From: JAIOZK01 sp964468645
Lineage (GTDB): Bacteria; Bacteroidota; Bacteroidia; Bacteroidales; JAIOZK01
Assembly (NCBI GenBank): GCA_964468645.1
Contig: CAYXUU010000008.1
Span: forward strand, 77,783-141,782
Length of the DNA stretch: 64,000 nucleotides
Reading direction: 5' to 3'
The notes below the pieces were generated by a model. It was not told the DNA's origin, did no database searches, and saw nothing but the letters and a program-made list of their open reading frames with translations. Of this stretch, positions 46,948 to 55,426 are shown one piece after another. The number at the start of each line of letters is the position of its first letter. Position 1 is the first letter of the stretch. The position numbers and the translations under genes were made by a program.

Positions 46948-47535
46948 ATGAAAAGGTTTGTTATCATATTCATCATATCGTGCATGTTCATCATTCCTTC
47001 AATGGGACAGTCGGCCAAAGATGGAATAATAGTCTTTGGGAGGGTTGTAGATGGTGATACCATACCATATATATCCTTAAAAGAGGTCAAAATATTTGCT
47101 TTCCGCGACATCGACAGCAAATGGAAACAGAGAAAACTCAATAAACTTATCCGGAATGTTAAGAAAGTCTATCCGTATGCGAAAATTGCGGGTATTGAAT
47201 TTGAAAAATATAACAAGATTTTAGCCGAAATCGAAGATCCGAAAGAGAAACGCCGGATAATGCGTGAACTGGAAAAGGAGTTGATGGCTGAATATGAGGA
47301 TGACCTTAGAAATTTCACTTTCTCACAGGGCAAGATACTTATTAAGCTGGTTGACAGGGAACTCGGAAATTCAAGTTACAATATCCTGCAGGATTTCAGA
47401 GGAAATTTTATAGCCTTCTTCTGGCAGGGATTTGCCAGGGTATTCGGATTTAACCTGAAAACAAGATATGATCCTGAAGATGCCGACAGGGTAATTGAGA
47501 TCATTGTGCAAATGATAGAAACGGGGCAGATATAG
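46948..47535 (+). CDS. DUF4294 domain-containing exported protein
   Basis: 195 residues from ATG 46948 (a TTG at 46930 is less likely). Signal peptide ending SMGQS, then the family region: VVDGDTIPYISLKEVKIFAFRD, KVYPYAKIAG, and a Glu-rich helix. Bacteroidota-specific family of unknown function. It follows clpX at 63 nt. Confidence 0.85.
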   Translation: MKRFVIIFIISCMFIIPSMGQSAKDGIIVFGRVVDGDTIPYISLKEVKIFAFRDIDSKWKQRKLNKLIRNVKKVYPYAKIAGIEFEKYNKILAEIEDPKEKRRIMRELEKELMAEYEDDLRNFTFSQGKILIKLVDRELGNSSYNILQDFRGNFIAFFWQGFARVFGFNLKTRYDPEDADRVIEIIVQMIETGQI

Positions 47536-47540
47536 GGAGA

Positions 47541-47624
47541 AGTTTTGAGTTCGGAGTTTTGAGTTTGACATTTGAAGTTGCCAGTTTGAAGTTGCCAGTT
47601 TGAAGTTGCCAGTTTGAAGTTGGT
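47541..47624. repeat. Heptad array AGTTTGA/AGTTGCC (twelve units)
   Basis: Twelve in-phase 7-nt units, eleven of which begin AGTT: AGTTTTG, AGTTCGG, AGTTTTG, AGTTTGA, CATTTGA, then AGTTGCC and AGTTTGA alternating three times, and AGTTGGT. Between convergent genes, starting 5 nt after the DUF4294 stop. Confidence 0.95.
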
Positions 47625-47724
47625 TGTAAATCGAACGTTGGAGATCGAACGTTGACAATCGACAATCAAAAACTTAACAATACAAGCAATACCTGTTAGC
47701 CATGTAAAGCAAACTGAAGCCAGA

Positions 47725-47759
47725 AGACTGTGGACTGAGAACTGAAGACTAAAGACTAA
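47725..47759. repeat. Heptad array AGACTAA-type
   Basis: Five 7-nt units: AGACTGT, GGACTGA, GAACTGA, AGACTAA, AGACTAA, ending 5 nt before the sugar transferase stop. Confidence 0.8.
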
Positions 47760-47764
47760 TTTTA

Positions 47765-49180
47765 CTACTTCCCTCTCCCCTGAATAACAATAAGAACGGT
47801 ATAGATCATAATTTTAAAATCCATGGCCAGGGACATATTTTCGATATAAAGAATATCATATTTCAACCGTTCTATCATCTCATCAACATTAGAGGCATAT
47901 CCATATTTAACTTGGCCCCAGGAGGTGATCCCCGGCTTAATCTTTTGCAACAATCTGTAATGCGGGGTACGTTCAACTATCTTATCAATGTAATACTGAC
48001 GTTCAGGCCTTGGTCCCACGATGGACATATGACCTTTCAACACTGTATAGAATTGTGGAATCTCGTCAAGCCTGACTTTTCTGATAAACTTGCCAAAAGG
48101 TGTAATCCTGCTATCATTCTCCGAGGAAAGTTGTGGCCCGTCTATTTCAGCATCATTATACATGGACCTGAATTTATGCATCATGAATTTCTTACCATGT
48201 TTACCCATTCTTTCCTGGGAGAAAATAATGGGGCCTTCGGAAGAAAACTTTACTCCCAGCGCAGTGAATAAAAAAACCGGCGATAATAAAACCACTGCCA
48301 GGGTAGAAACAATAATATCGAACCCCCTTTTAATGAATTGTTGCCAGGGTGGCATCAGGTCGGGGGATATCTGGATCAATGGTGTATGAAAAATGGAACT
48401 CATTTTCACCGTTCCGGTAAGATAATCCTGCATAACCGGAATGATCTTGATCATAACATCTGTATCTTCAACTTCAGAAATAACCTTTTCTACTGTCTTA
48501 TGTTCGCTACGTTCAATAGCAATAATAATCTCCTCAACATTATCTTTTTTGATTATACCCGGTAATTTGGTGTAATGCCCGAGGTGAGGCAAGAATCTTG
48601 CCATTTTATATTGATTGTACTTATCTGCATTTACAAATCCAACAAAAAGATTTCCGGATGGTGTTTCCTGGTTCTCAATATCATTGAATATCTGAATTGC
48701 ATTACCATTACTTCCAACAATTACAGTTTTAAACCCGATCTTTTTATTATGTATCCGTATTGCTGTAATTGTAGTTAAAATCAAACGTGGTATATAAGTA
48801 AGTATGAAATGCAAACCAAACAATACACCAAATGATTGATAATATGATTTGTAAGTGATGATAATATCATCGAGTATCAGGACAAAGAAAATAATTAGCA
48901 CCCCAAAAAGCGATATTGTCAGCGTTTGGCCAAGTTCTTTTAATCGCGACTTCCTGTAAATTTTACGGTATGTTCCTATTGAAACATATAGCATAAGCCA
49001 GAACAATGGAATAAGCAGAATCCCAAGCCAGAAGTTCTTATCCTCGAATACCTCATTCAGATTTGACAGAATCTGAGGGTCGATAGAATACTTTCTGTAA
49101 ATAAAAAAAATCCCCCACGCAATAGATGCCGAGATGTAATCCGCGACCGCATATTTAAAAACCTGTAAACCTTTATTCAT
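47765..49180 (-). CDS. Polyprenyl-phosphate sugar phosphotransferase
   Basis: 471 residues, WcaJ/PglC-like. Four N-terminal membrane segments, a nucleotide-fold middle domain (TVIVGSNGNAIQIF), one more membrane segment (~285-305), then the bacterial sugar transferase domain: RGFDIIVSTLAVVLLSP, FSQERMGKHGKKFMMHKFRSM, RKVRLDEIPQFYTVLKG, VGPRPERQYY. It transfers a sugar-phosphate to a lipid carrier, the first step of surface polysaccharide assembly. Upstream gene on the same strand is a lipoprotein 9 nt away. Confidence 0.93.
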   Translation of the reverse strand: MNKGLQVFKYAVADYISASIAWGIFFIYRKYSIDPQILSNLNEVFEDKNFWLGILLIPLFWLMLYVSIGTYRKIYRKSRLKELGQTLTISLFGVLIIFFVLILDDIIITYKSYYQSFGVLFGLHFILTYIPRLILTTITAIRIHNKKIGFKTVIVGSNGNAIQIFNDIENQETPSGNLFVGFVNADKYNQYKMARFLPHLGHYTKLPGIIKKDNVEEIIIAIERSEHKTVEKVISEVEDTDVMIKIIPVMQDYLTGTVKMSSIFHTPLIQISPDLMPPWQQFIKRGFDIIVSTLAVVLLSPVFLFTALGVKFSSEGPIIFSQERMGKHGKKFMMHKFRSMYNDAEIDGPQLSSENDSRITPFGKFIRKVRLDEIPQFYTVLKGHMSIVGPRPERQYYIDKIVERTPHYRLLQKIKPGITSWGQVKYGYASNVDEMIERLKYDILYIENMSLAMDFKIMIYTVLIVIQGRGK

Positions 49181-49189
49181 CTTCCTTAT

Positions 49190-50077
49190 CTATCTATGAA
49201 CCAGTTTAATATTATCCAAATACATATCAGCATCCGATAATGATAATCCCAGAGCACTTTCAATAAATATTTTGAAATCAATAGCAGAGGTATTTCTATT
49301 TACTATCGGTGTAAGGTTAATATATATTTTTTTCCAGATATCTGATTTATTAATATTCAAAACAGGTTCTTCAAGGATCGCTCCAATGGATATTGAGAAC
49401 AATCCAAATGTTGTTACATTCTCAAGTTTATAGTTTACCTCTATATAAACCGGGGTATTGAGTCGGGGCAACTGAACACCTTCTTTCATAGCTCCCTGAT
49501 AGTAATTCCGGGTGGACGTCAGCGCAATTTTACCTGAGAAATCACCTTCAAATACTTCCGAAGGATCACTGATTCTTTCAATTACCGTATCACTTTTTGA
49601 AGTTTCTGCAATTCTCAGATTTCCTTCAAAGTCTTCCATCCATGCAAAAACAGTGTTATCATAATACCGAACATTACCGTCAATTACGGTAATACTATCC
49701 GGTGTAAGCATAAGACCTTTAATAACAAGTGGCTCATAAAATGGATATGGTACCCTGGTAGCGGCAATACCATTTTGCATAATGCCAGCATAGATTTCTA
49801 CTTTACACAGGCCTTCATCCAGTACGGGGATAAGTGCCGGAAGTTCGTAGGCACCAACCAGTTGCCCGTTAACTATAAGCCAGGCATCGGTAATATTATG
49901 TGAGGAAGTACCCTGAATATCATATTCGGTAACCACCCCAATTTCATCAATTTTAATATAGGCAGGAACTTCCTGACTGGAATCAAATTTTTCGCATGAT
50001 AATAGCAGAATGGAGAATATTGTTCCGGAAAAGACCAGAAACAACCACCTGGAAATAATCATGTATTTTTTTTTCAT
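49190..50077 (-). CDS. Hypothetical lipoprotein
   Basis: About 295 residues from the ATG at 50077. Lipoprotein signal with lipobox FSILLLSC, then EKFDSSQEVP. The body is beta-rich with an early repeated-looking region (VTEYDIQGTSSHNITDAWLIVNGQLVGAYELPALIPVL) and a late jelly-roll-like half (FEGDFSGKIALTSTRNYYQGAM to LSDADMYLDNIKLVHR). No family recognised. It lies between a sugar transferase and an oxidoreductase gene, so it may be part of a surface-glycan locus. Confidence 0.7.
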   Translation of the reverse strand: MKKKYMIISRWLFLVFSGTIFSILLLSCEKFDSSQEVPAYIKIDEIGVVTEYDIQGTSSHNITDAWLIVNGQLVGAYELPALIPVLDEGLCKVEIYAGIMQNGIAATRVPYPFYEPLVIKGLMLTPDSITVIDGNVRYYDNTVFAWMEDFEGNLRIAETSKSDTVIERISDPSEVFEGDFSGKIALTSTRNYYQGAMKEGVQLPRLNTPVYIEVNYKLENVTTFGLFSISIGAILEEPVLNINKSDIWKKIYINLTPIVNRNTSAIDFKIFIESALGLSLSDADMYLDNIKLVHR

Positions 50078-50150
50078 TAATAAGCCTGAACCAATTATAA
50101 TCAACGATTCAATAATTCAGATATTGCTTGTGAGTGAGCAAATTTCAATA

Positions 50151-51137
50151 TTAAATATTACCACTTGAAATGTTAATCTTTTCAATAATCTGATAAGCCA
50201 CTTCAAGTGCGTTATAGCCATCAGTAATCGTTACCGGAGGGGTGGTATTATCAACAATGGAATTATAAAAGCCCTTTAATTCGGCTACAATTGCATTGAC
50301 CTCATTCACTTCAGGTTTTGCAATGGCAATCTCCTTTTTACCCTTGTCGTTACCAAGGTCTATTACCATGGCCATCGGATTATCCGGTTCTCCTTCAACA
50401 TCTTTCATTGTCACTATCTCAAGGTCCTTCTCAAAAAAATCGACAGATATATAAGCATCCCTTTGAAAAAAGCGGGTTTTACGCATATTTTTCATTGATA
50501 TCCGGCTTGCTGTAAGATTTGCAACACACCCATTATCAAATTCAATACGGGCATTGGCAATATCCGGCGTATCACTTACAACGGAAACCCCACTGGCACT
50601 GATCTTCTTGATATTCGATTTAACAACACTTAATACGATATCTATATCATGTATCATAAGATCCAGGATAACCGGAACATCTGTTCCCCGGGGGTTGAAC
50701 TGGGCAAGCCGGTGGGTTTCTATAAACATCGGTTGATCAATGTATGGCCTGGCAGTTAAATATGCAGGATTGAACCGCTCAACATGACCAACCTGAACTT
50801 TAACATTGGCTTCCCCGGCAAGATCAATAAGCTTTTGAGCCTCCGAGGGTGTGGTAACGATAGGTTTTTCAATGAACACATGTTTGAAAAGCCTCAGTGC
50901 CATTGAAGCACATTCAAAATGGGATACTGTTGGTGTTACTATATCAACAACATCTGATTCTTTTATTAATTGTTCAGGGGAAGTGAACCTGTGTATCCCA
51001 AAATCATCAATAATTTTTTCCGAGTTTTTTTCATCGGGATCGTAAAAACCAATAAGGCTGAAATCTTTAATCTGCCTTATACACTTAAGATGTATTTTGC
51101 CAAGATGGCCAGCCCCAAGGACACCAATTTTAAGCAT
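50151..51137 (-). CDS. Gfo/Idh/MocA family oxidoreductase
   Basis: 328 residues. NAD(P)-binding Rossmann motif GVLGAGHLGKIHL at the N-terminus, EKPIVTTPSEAQKL with the conserved Lys, and GHVERFNPAY. The family oxidises or reduces sugars and sugar nucleotides. Adjacent to the sugar transferase, so a role in making a nucleotide sugar for the polysaccharide is plausible; substrate not determined. Confidence 0.92.
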   Translation of the reverse strand: MLKIGVLGAGHLGKIHLKCIRQIKDFSLIGFYDPDEKNSEKIIDDFGIHRFTSPEQLIKESDVVDIVTPTVSHFECASMALRLFKHVFIEKPIVTTPSEAQKLIDLAGEANVKVQVGHVERFNPAYLTARPYIDQPMFIETHRLAQFNPRGTDVPVILDLMIHDIDIVLSVVKSNIKKISASGVSVVSDTPDIANARIEFDNGCVANLTASRISMKNMRKTRFFQRDAYISVDFFEKDLEIVTMKDVEGEPDNPMAMVIDLGNDKGKKEIAIAKPEVNEVNAIVAELKGFYNSIVDNTTPPVTITDGYNALEVAYQIIEKINISSGNI

Positions 51138-51243
51138 TTCTGAAATTTTTGTGCAAATGTAATTTTTTTAATGCATAACCAGATGAATTATTATTTTCGC
51201 AGGATATTTGTAGAAGTGTTCGGCATAACATAAACTGATTTAA

Positions 51244-51891
51244 ATGACTGATACATACCGCCATAAAGGATTGCGAAAGAAACTTGTTGAAGAACTAAGA
51301 AATAAGGGAATTGAAGATGACAGGATACTGGAGGCTATAGATAAGATACCCCGGCATCAATTTATGGATTCCTCATTCCTCGAATTTGCCTATCAGGACA
51401 AACCCTTTCCGATAGGTTCAGGACAAACCATTTCGCAACCCTATACGGTTGCATTCCAGACTATGCTGCTTGATATCAGGAAGGGGGATAAAGTCCTTGA
51501 AGTTGGCACCGGATCAGGATATCAGGCATGCATACTCGCCAAACTTGGGGCTATTGTTTATTCGATCGAACGTCAAAAGCAATTATTTAATAAAACCGAA
51601 ACCTTGCTTCCTAAAATGGGGTATTTTATAAAGTTATATTATGGCGACGGTTACAAAGGGCTTCCAACTTTCGCCCCCTTTGATAAGATATTAATTACAG
51701 CTGCAGCACCTTATATACCCGATGAACTAAAAACACAGTTAAAAGTTGGAGGGCTTCTGGTTGCACCGGTTGGCAAGGGAAGTATTCAAATTATGAAGGT
51801 TATCAGAAAGCTATCCCATGACCAATTTCAGGAAACAGAACATGGAACATTCCGTTTTGTTCCTATGCTTAACAATACTGCCAATGATTAA
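51244..51891 (+). CDS. pcm: Protein-L-isoaspartate O-methyltransferase
   Basis: 215 residues. Repairs isoaspartyl damage in proteins using SAM. IPRHQFMDSSFLEFAYQDKPFPIGSGQTISQPYTVA is the family N-terminal pattern; SAM motif VLEVGTGSGYQACILAKLG; DKILITAAAPYIPDEL. Normal length. Divergent from the oxidoreductase gene. Confidence 0.96.
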   Translation: MTDTYRHKGLRKKLVEELRNKGIEDDRILEAIDKIPRHQFMDSSFLEFAYQDKPFPIGSGQTISQPYTVAFQTMLLDIRKGDKVLEVGTGSGYQACILAKLGAIVYSIERQKQLFNKTETLLPKMGYFIKLYYGDGYKGLPTFAPFDKILITAAAPYIPDELKTQLKVGGLLVAPVGKGSIQIMKVIRKLSHDQFQETEHGTFRFVPMLNNTAND

Positions 51892-51946
51892 TTCGTTACA
51901 TTGACACATCCTTAATTTAAATTACTTATAAATAGTAAAAATTTAT

Positions 51947-51954
51947 TAGATTTG
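51947..51954 (+). promoter_or_regulatory. -7 box (TAGATTTG) of the lipoprotein gene
   Basis: Matches TAnnTTTG, 47 nt before the ATG at 52002. Confidence 0.5.
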
Positions 51955-52001
51955 CATAAGTTTGCAATTAAACAACCCAAAAATCTTTAATACACATTAT
52001 T

Positions 52002-52919
52002 ATGAAAAAATTCAGCTTTCTTCTTTTAACAGTACTGGTATCAGCATTAATGGTATTTAATGGCTGTAAAAATGACAACGACGACGACAACATCGATCTG
52101 GATCCTACCCTTAACTTCACCGGTGGTACGGAATTTATTTCTCAGGATGTTACTAAAGGATCGAACGAAACATTAAGGTTTGGCGTAACCTGCCTGGCTA
52201 ACACGAGTTCCGGAAAGAAATTAAAAAATTTCAAACTAACTGTTGTATATAACAATATTCCACAGGTTGCCCATGATTCTTCATTTAATTCTGATGTATA
52301 TCAAATGGATTATATTTTCTCACCTCCTTTTGGAGTGGGTGAGCACAATTTTATTTTCAGGGTAACAGACGATGCCGGAAAATATAAAGAGAGAAATATT
52401 ATTGTTACGATTGAACAGGCCGGTGGTTTAATTTATGAATACAGCGACAAACTGATGGGTTCATATGATGCCGATGAAGGCAGTTCATTTGCATCAGCCG
52501 ATGGAACTGTTTACATGATGGCCAATGCCATCCTCAATTCCGGCAAAATCGACTGGATGTATTCTTTTGGCGCTTCGGCCGAAAACCAGGCTGTATTCAT
52601 GGCTCCTTCCGATGGCCTTGCCGACACATTCTTCGGTGCAAACATGAGCGGCTGGGCAACACGTAATGAAACCAAATTCAAAAAAGTTACCGAAACAGTT
52701 GACTGGGACAATATCACTAATGATGTGAAGCTTGTTGAACTTACCGCATCCGGAATGGACTTTACAGCCATTAAGCAGGTTGCTGAAGGCGACATCATTG
52801 CCTTTATTACCGATCCAAACAAAACAGAATTTGCTGATAAAAAAGGTCTGATAAAAGTTACGGCCATAACAACCGGAAGTGATGGCACCATCACCTTTGA
52901 TGTAAAAGTGCAGCAATAA
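52002..52919 (+). CDS. Hypothetical lipoprotein, predicted surface-exposed
   Basis: 305 residues. Lipobox VFNGC at residue ~23, followed at once by acidic KNDNDDDNIDLD, resembling the Bacteroidota lipoprotein export signal that directs lipoproteins to the cell surface. The body is beta-rich with an Ig-like stretch (about 40-150) and a second domain (about 155-300). No family recognised. Monocistronic, with its own -7 box and terminator. Confidence 0.75.
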   Translation: MKKFSFLLLTVLVSALMVFNGCKNDNDDDNIDLDPTLNFTGGTEFISQDVTKGSNETLRFGVTCLANTSSGKKLKNFKLTVVYNNIPQVAHDSSFNSDVYQMDYIFSPPFGVGEHNFIFRVTDDAGKYKERNIIVTIEQAGGLIYEYSDKLMGSYDADEGSSFASADGTVYMMANAILNSGKIDWMYSFGASAENQAVFMAPSDGLADTFFGANMSGWATRNETKFKKVTETVDWDNITNDVKLVELTASGMDFTAIKQVAEGDIIAFITDPNKTEFADKKGLIKVTAITTGSDGTITFDVKVQQ

Positions 52920-52940
52920 TCAATTAAAATAAAATATTAA

Positions 52941-52969
52941 AGCCGGATCCATTGGATCCGGCTTTTTTT
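52941..52969 (+). terminator. Rho-independent terminator
   Basis: 10-bp perfect stem AGCCGGATCC / GGATCCGGCT with a 3-nt loop and a 7-T run, 21 nt after the lipoprotein stop. Confidence 0.95.
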
Positions 52970-53112
52970 GTTAAACTCAGAACTTAAACCTCCCGGTTGT
53001 CATACAGTTGTAATAGGGTTGCCGAAAATCGACAATCTATAATCAATCCCCAGGGCTTATATCCCCTCCTGCGTCGGGATTTCCATCCCATTCGTCAACC
53101 GTTAATAGTCAA

Positions 53113-53147
53113 CAACCTGTAACCTGCAACAGGCAACCTGAAACAAC
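53113..53147. repeat. Heptad array CAACCTG
   Basis: Five 7-nt units: CAACCTG, TAACCTG, CAACAGG, CAACCTG, AAACAAC, ending 11 nt before the miaA stop. Same unit as 18208-18235. Confidence 0.85.
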
Positions 53148-53157
53148 CCAAATCGGT

Positions 53158-54069
53158 CTAACCTCCAGTTTCCAGCATCTGAACAATAATCCCCACCTTC
53201 TCCTCGGCTGGCAACATACCCTCTATCCAATGTATTCTGATGCCACGTTTTTCCATGCGCCTGAACCAGGTCATCTGCCGTTTTGAAAACTGGTGGATCG
53301 CTGTATTCAGTTTGGTGAACATATCTTCATAGCTTATTTTCCCGGAAATATACAGGGTGAGGTATTTATATTCAAGTCCATAAAAAATTAATTGCTCCGG
53401 CTTTAATCCTCCCCTGAGTAATTTCTTCACTTCATCAATCATTCCTTCATCTAGCCTGATTTTAAGACGCTCTGTAATACGCTGTCTCTGCAATTCCCTG
53501 TCTAGTTTTATTCCGAAAACATGTCCGGGAATTTCAGGAAAGGAATTATTCTTCTTTTCGGGATTTTCCTCATAATACACACTGATTTCAATTGCTTTGA
53601 TCAGGCGTTCCCTGCTTGAGGTATCGGTGATGTTATGAAGTTTCTTTTTTGATGCAAGAAGTTCTGCCAGTTCTTTATCTGTTCTACTTTCCAGTTCCTC
53701 ACGCAACAAGCTATTAAATGGAACCTGGAAGAGATCATAGCCAAGGAGTACAGCTTCAAGATATAAACCCGAGCCACCACATAGTATTGGGGTGCTGTCC
53801 TTTTTGATGATTTCATAATAGGCGTTTAAAAAATCCCTTTGATACTCGTATATATTATATTCATAACCCGGTTTTACAATATCAATGAGGTGATAGGGTA
53901 TTTCCTTTTCACCCACGGTATAATCTCCATAATCTTTACCGGTACCCAGATCCATTCCCTGATAAACCTGCCTGGAATCTGCACTGATGATCTCTCCCCC
54001 AATCCTGCCGGCCAGAATGGCTGCTATTCGTGTTTTGCCTGTTGCTGTTGGCCCTAATATAGTAATCAT
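53158..54069 (-). CDS. miaA: tRNA dimethylallyltransferase
   Basis: 303 residues. Adds dimethylallyl to A37 of tRNAs reading UNN codons. P-loop GPTATGKT (6-13), SADSRQVYQGMDLGTGKD, FQVPFNSLLREELE, and the tRNA-binding KRQMTWFRRMEK. Normal length. Start overlaps the stop of the upstream glycosyltransferase by 4 bases. Confidence 0.97.
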   Translation of the reverse strand: MITILGPTATGKTRIAAILAGRIGGEIISADSRQVYQGMDLGTGKDYGDYTVGEKEIPYHLIDIVKPGYEYNIYEYQRDFLNAYYEIIKKDSTPILCGGSGLYLEAVLLGYDLFQVPFNSLLREELESRTDKELAELLASKKKLHNITDTSSRERLIKAIEISVYYEENPEKKNNSFPEIPGHVFGIKLDRELQRQRITERLKIRLDEGMIDEVKKLLRGGLKPEQLIFYGLEYKYLTLYISGKISYEDMFTKLNTAIHQFSKRQMTWFRRMEKRGIRIHWIEGMLPAEEKVGIIVQMLETGG

Positions 54070-55298
54070 CCGTGCACTTTTTGTGATGACCTCAAAATTA
54101 AATCTTCTTTTTCAACCATCAAATCCCGTATATCACTCAGCGTTTCTATATCTGAATTTCGAAAGTTCAATCTCTTGATATCAAAATTATTATTAAACTC
54201 ATCTTTAAATAAAAACGTCTTGTTCTCTACGAAACATTCTTCGTCAGATTTCCCGGTTACAGGCTGTTCTGATTTCAGGAACTGTAATATTCTTAATCCG
54301 TCGATCTTATGGGTGCATGCTTTAATAAATGTATCCTTAGAAGCACTGTTGTTCCTCAGCAAATCCCAGATATTTTCATCATTGAATTGTTTCCTGAGAA
54401 AACCATCCATTGGAGTTTCTAAATCCCTGGTAAACAATTCAGGGAATAGATCATATGTTTGTTTCACTTTTTCGAACAATGAGTAATGGTAAACAGGATA
54501 ACTTGACCAGTTATCATTCATTCCTTTGATAATTGCCGGGCCGGTTCCAAAAAACACCCGTTCTGATGGCCTTGCTGCGGGAAATACCTTAACAGGATTC
54601 CATTGTATTAAGGCCCCTGTTTTACTGAGTTTTTGAAGGAAATAAAAATCCTCACCACTTTTATGTGGTGTAATTCCCCCAATTTTCCGGTAGGCCCAAA
54701 CAGGTACAGAAATAGCGGAGCCCAACGCTGAATAACTATATGGATTCCTGATCTTCCACATATTGAGGCTATAATTCCTCATGTAAATTTCATACCGTAA
54801 CATGGCCCTGTCCACTTTATCTTCCCCTGTCATTCTATGATAAAATGGATTGGAGATCCCTATGCGCTCAGGATACCTGGCAAATAGACGAACGACGGAT
54901 TCGAGATAATCTGGGGGATAATAAGTATCTGCATCCACACTCACAATAATATCATCACCCCCGGCAATATTGCTGATGGCATCCATGGTAACTTTCCTTG
55001 CCCATCCAACACCATAATGTTTTCCTTTCCATCCCTTACCTCTAGAGAACCTGTCGATAAGAATAACCGGTAAGTTATTCAACTTCTTAAATAACAGGAA
55101 GGCCTGATAATTATGCTCACAAACTTTAAACTTGTTTGGATGGTCCCACCATTTATCAGGTTGATTAATACAAATATAAATAGCCTCAGGCCGGATTGTC
55201 TGCTTTGAAATACAATGGATAAAATCTTCCAGGTAATCCAGCTCATCCATTACCGGTAAAGCGACATATACCTTTCTGTTTATTGTCTTTTTGTTCAT
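54066..55298 (-). CDS. Family 2 glycosyltransferase
   Basis: 410 residues. GT-A fold: VALPVMDELDYLEDFIHC, DxD in IIVSVDADTYYPPDYLE, then a C-terminal region of unclear class (FLQKLSKTGALIQWNPVKVFP, ERVFFGTGPAI). No membrane segment. Translationally coupled to miaA by 4-base overlap, though the two functions have no known link. Sugar and acceptor unknown. Confidence 0.88.
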   Translation of the reverse strand: MNKKTINRKVYVALPVMDELDYLEDFIHCISKQTIRPEAIYICINQPDKWWDHPNKFKVCEHNYQAFLLFKKLNNLPVILIDRFSRGKGWKGKHYGVGWARKVTMDAISNIAGGDDIIVSVDADTYYPPDYLESVVRLFARYPERIGISNPFYHRMTGEDKVDRAMLRYEIYMRNYSLNMWKIRNPYSYSALGSAISVPVWAYRKIGGITPHKSGEDFYFLQKLSKTGALIQWNPVKVFPAARPSERVFFGTGPAIIKGMNDNWSSYPVYHYSLFEKVKQTYDLFPELFTRDLETPMDGFLRKQFNDENIWDLLRNNSASKDTFIKACTHKIDGLRILQFLKSEQPVTGKSDEECFVENKTFLFKDEFNNNFDIKRLNFRNSDIETLSDIRDLMVEKEDLILRSSQKVHG

Positions 55299-55357
55299 TT
55301 TGATCGTACTGTAAATATGTTAAAAAAATCTTAAATCAACCTTATCCTAGTTCTCTT

Positions 55358-55390
55358 TTGATGAATAATGGTGAATAAGCACTATATTTG
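55358..55390 (+). promoter_or_regulatory. Promoter of the aromatic amino acid hydroxylase gene
   Basis: TTTG (55358-55361), 21-nt spacer, TATATTTG (55383-55390): the full Bacteroidota TTTG-N19-21-TAnnTTTG arrangement, 36 nt before the ATG. Confidence 0.75.
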
Positions 55391-55426
55391 AGCATAATTA
55401 AGAACCAATCTAAATACACCCGGATT

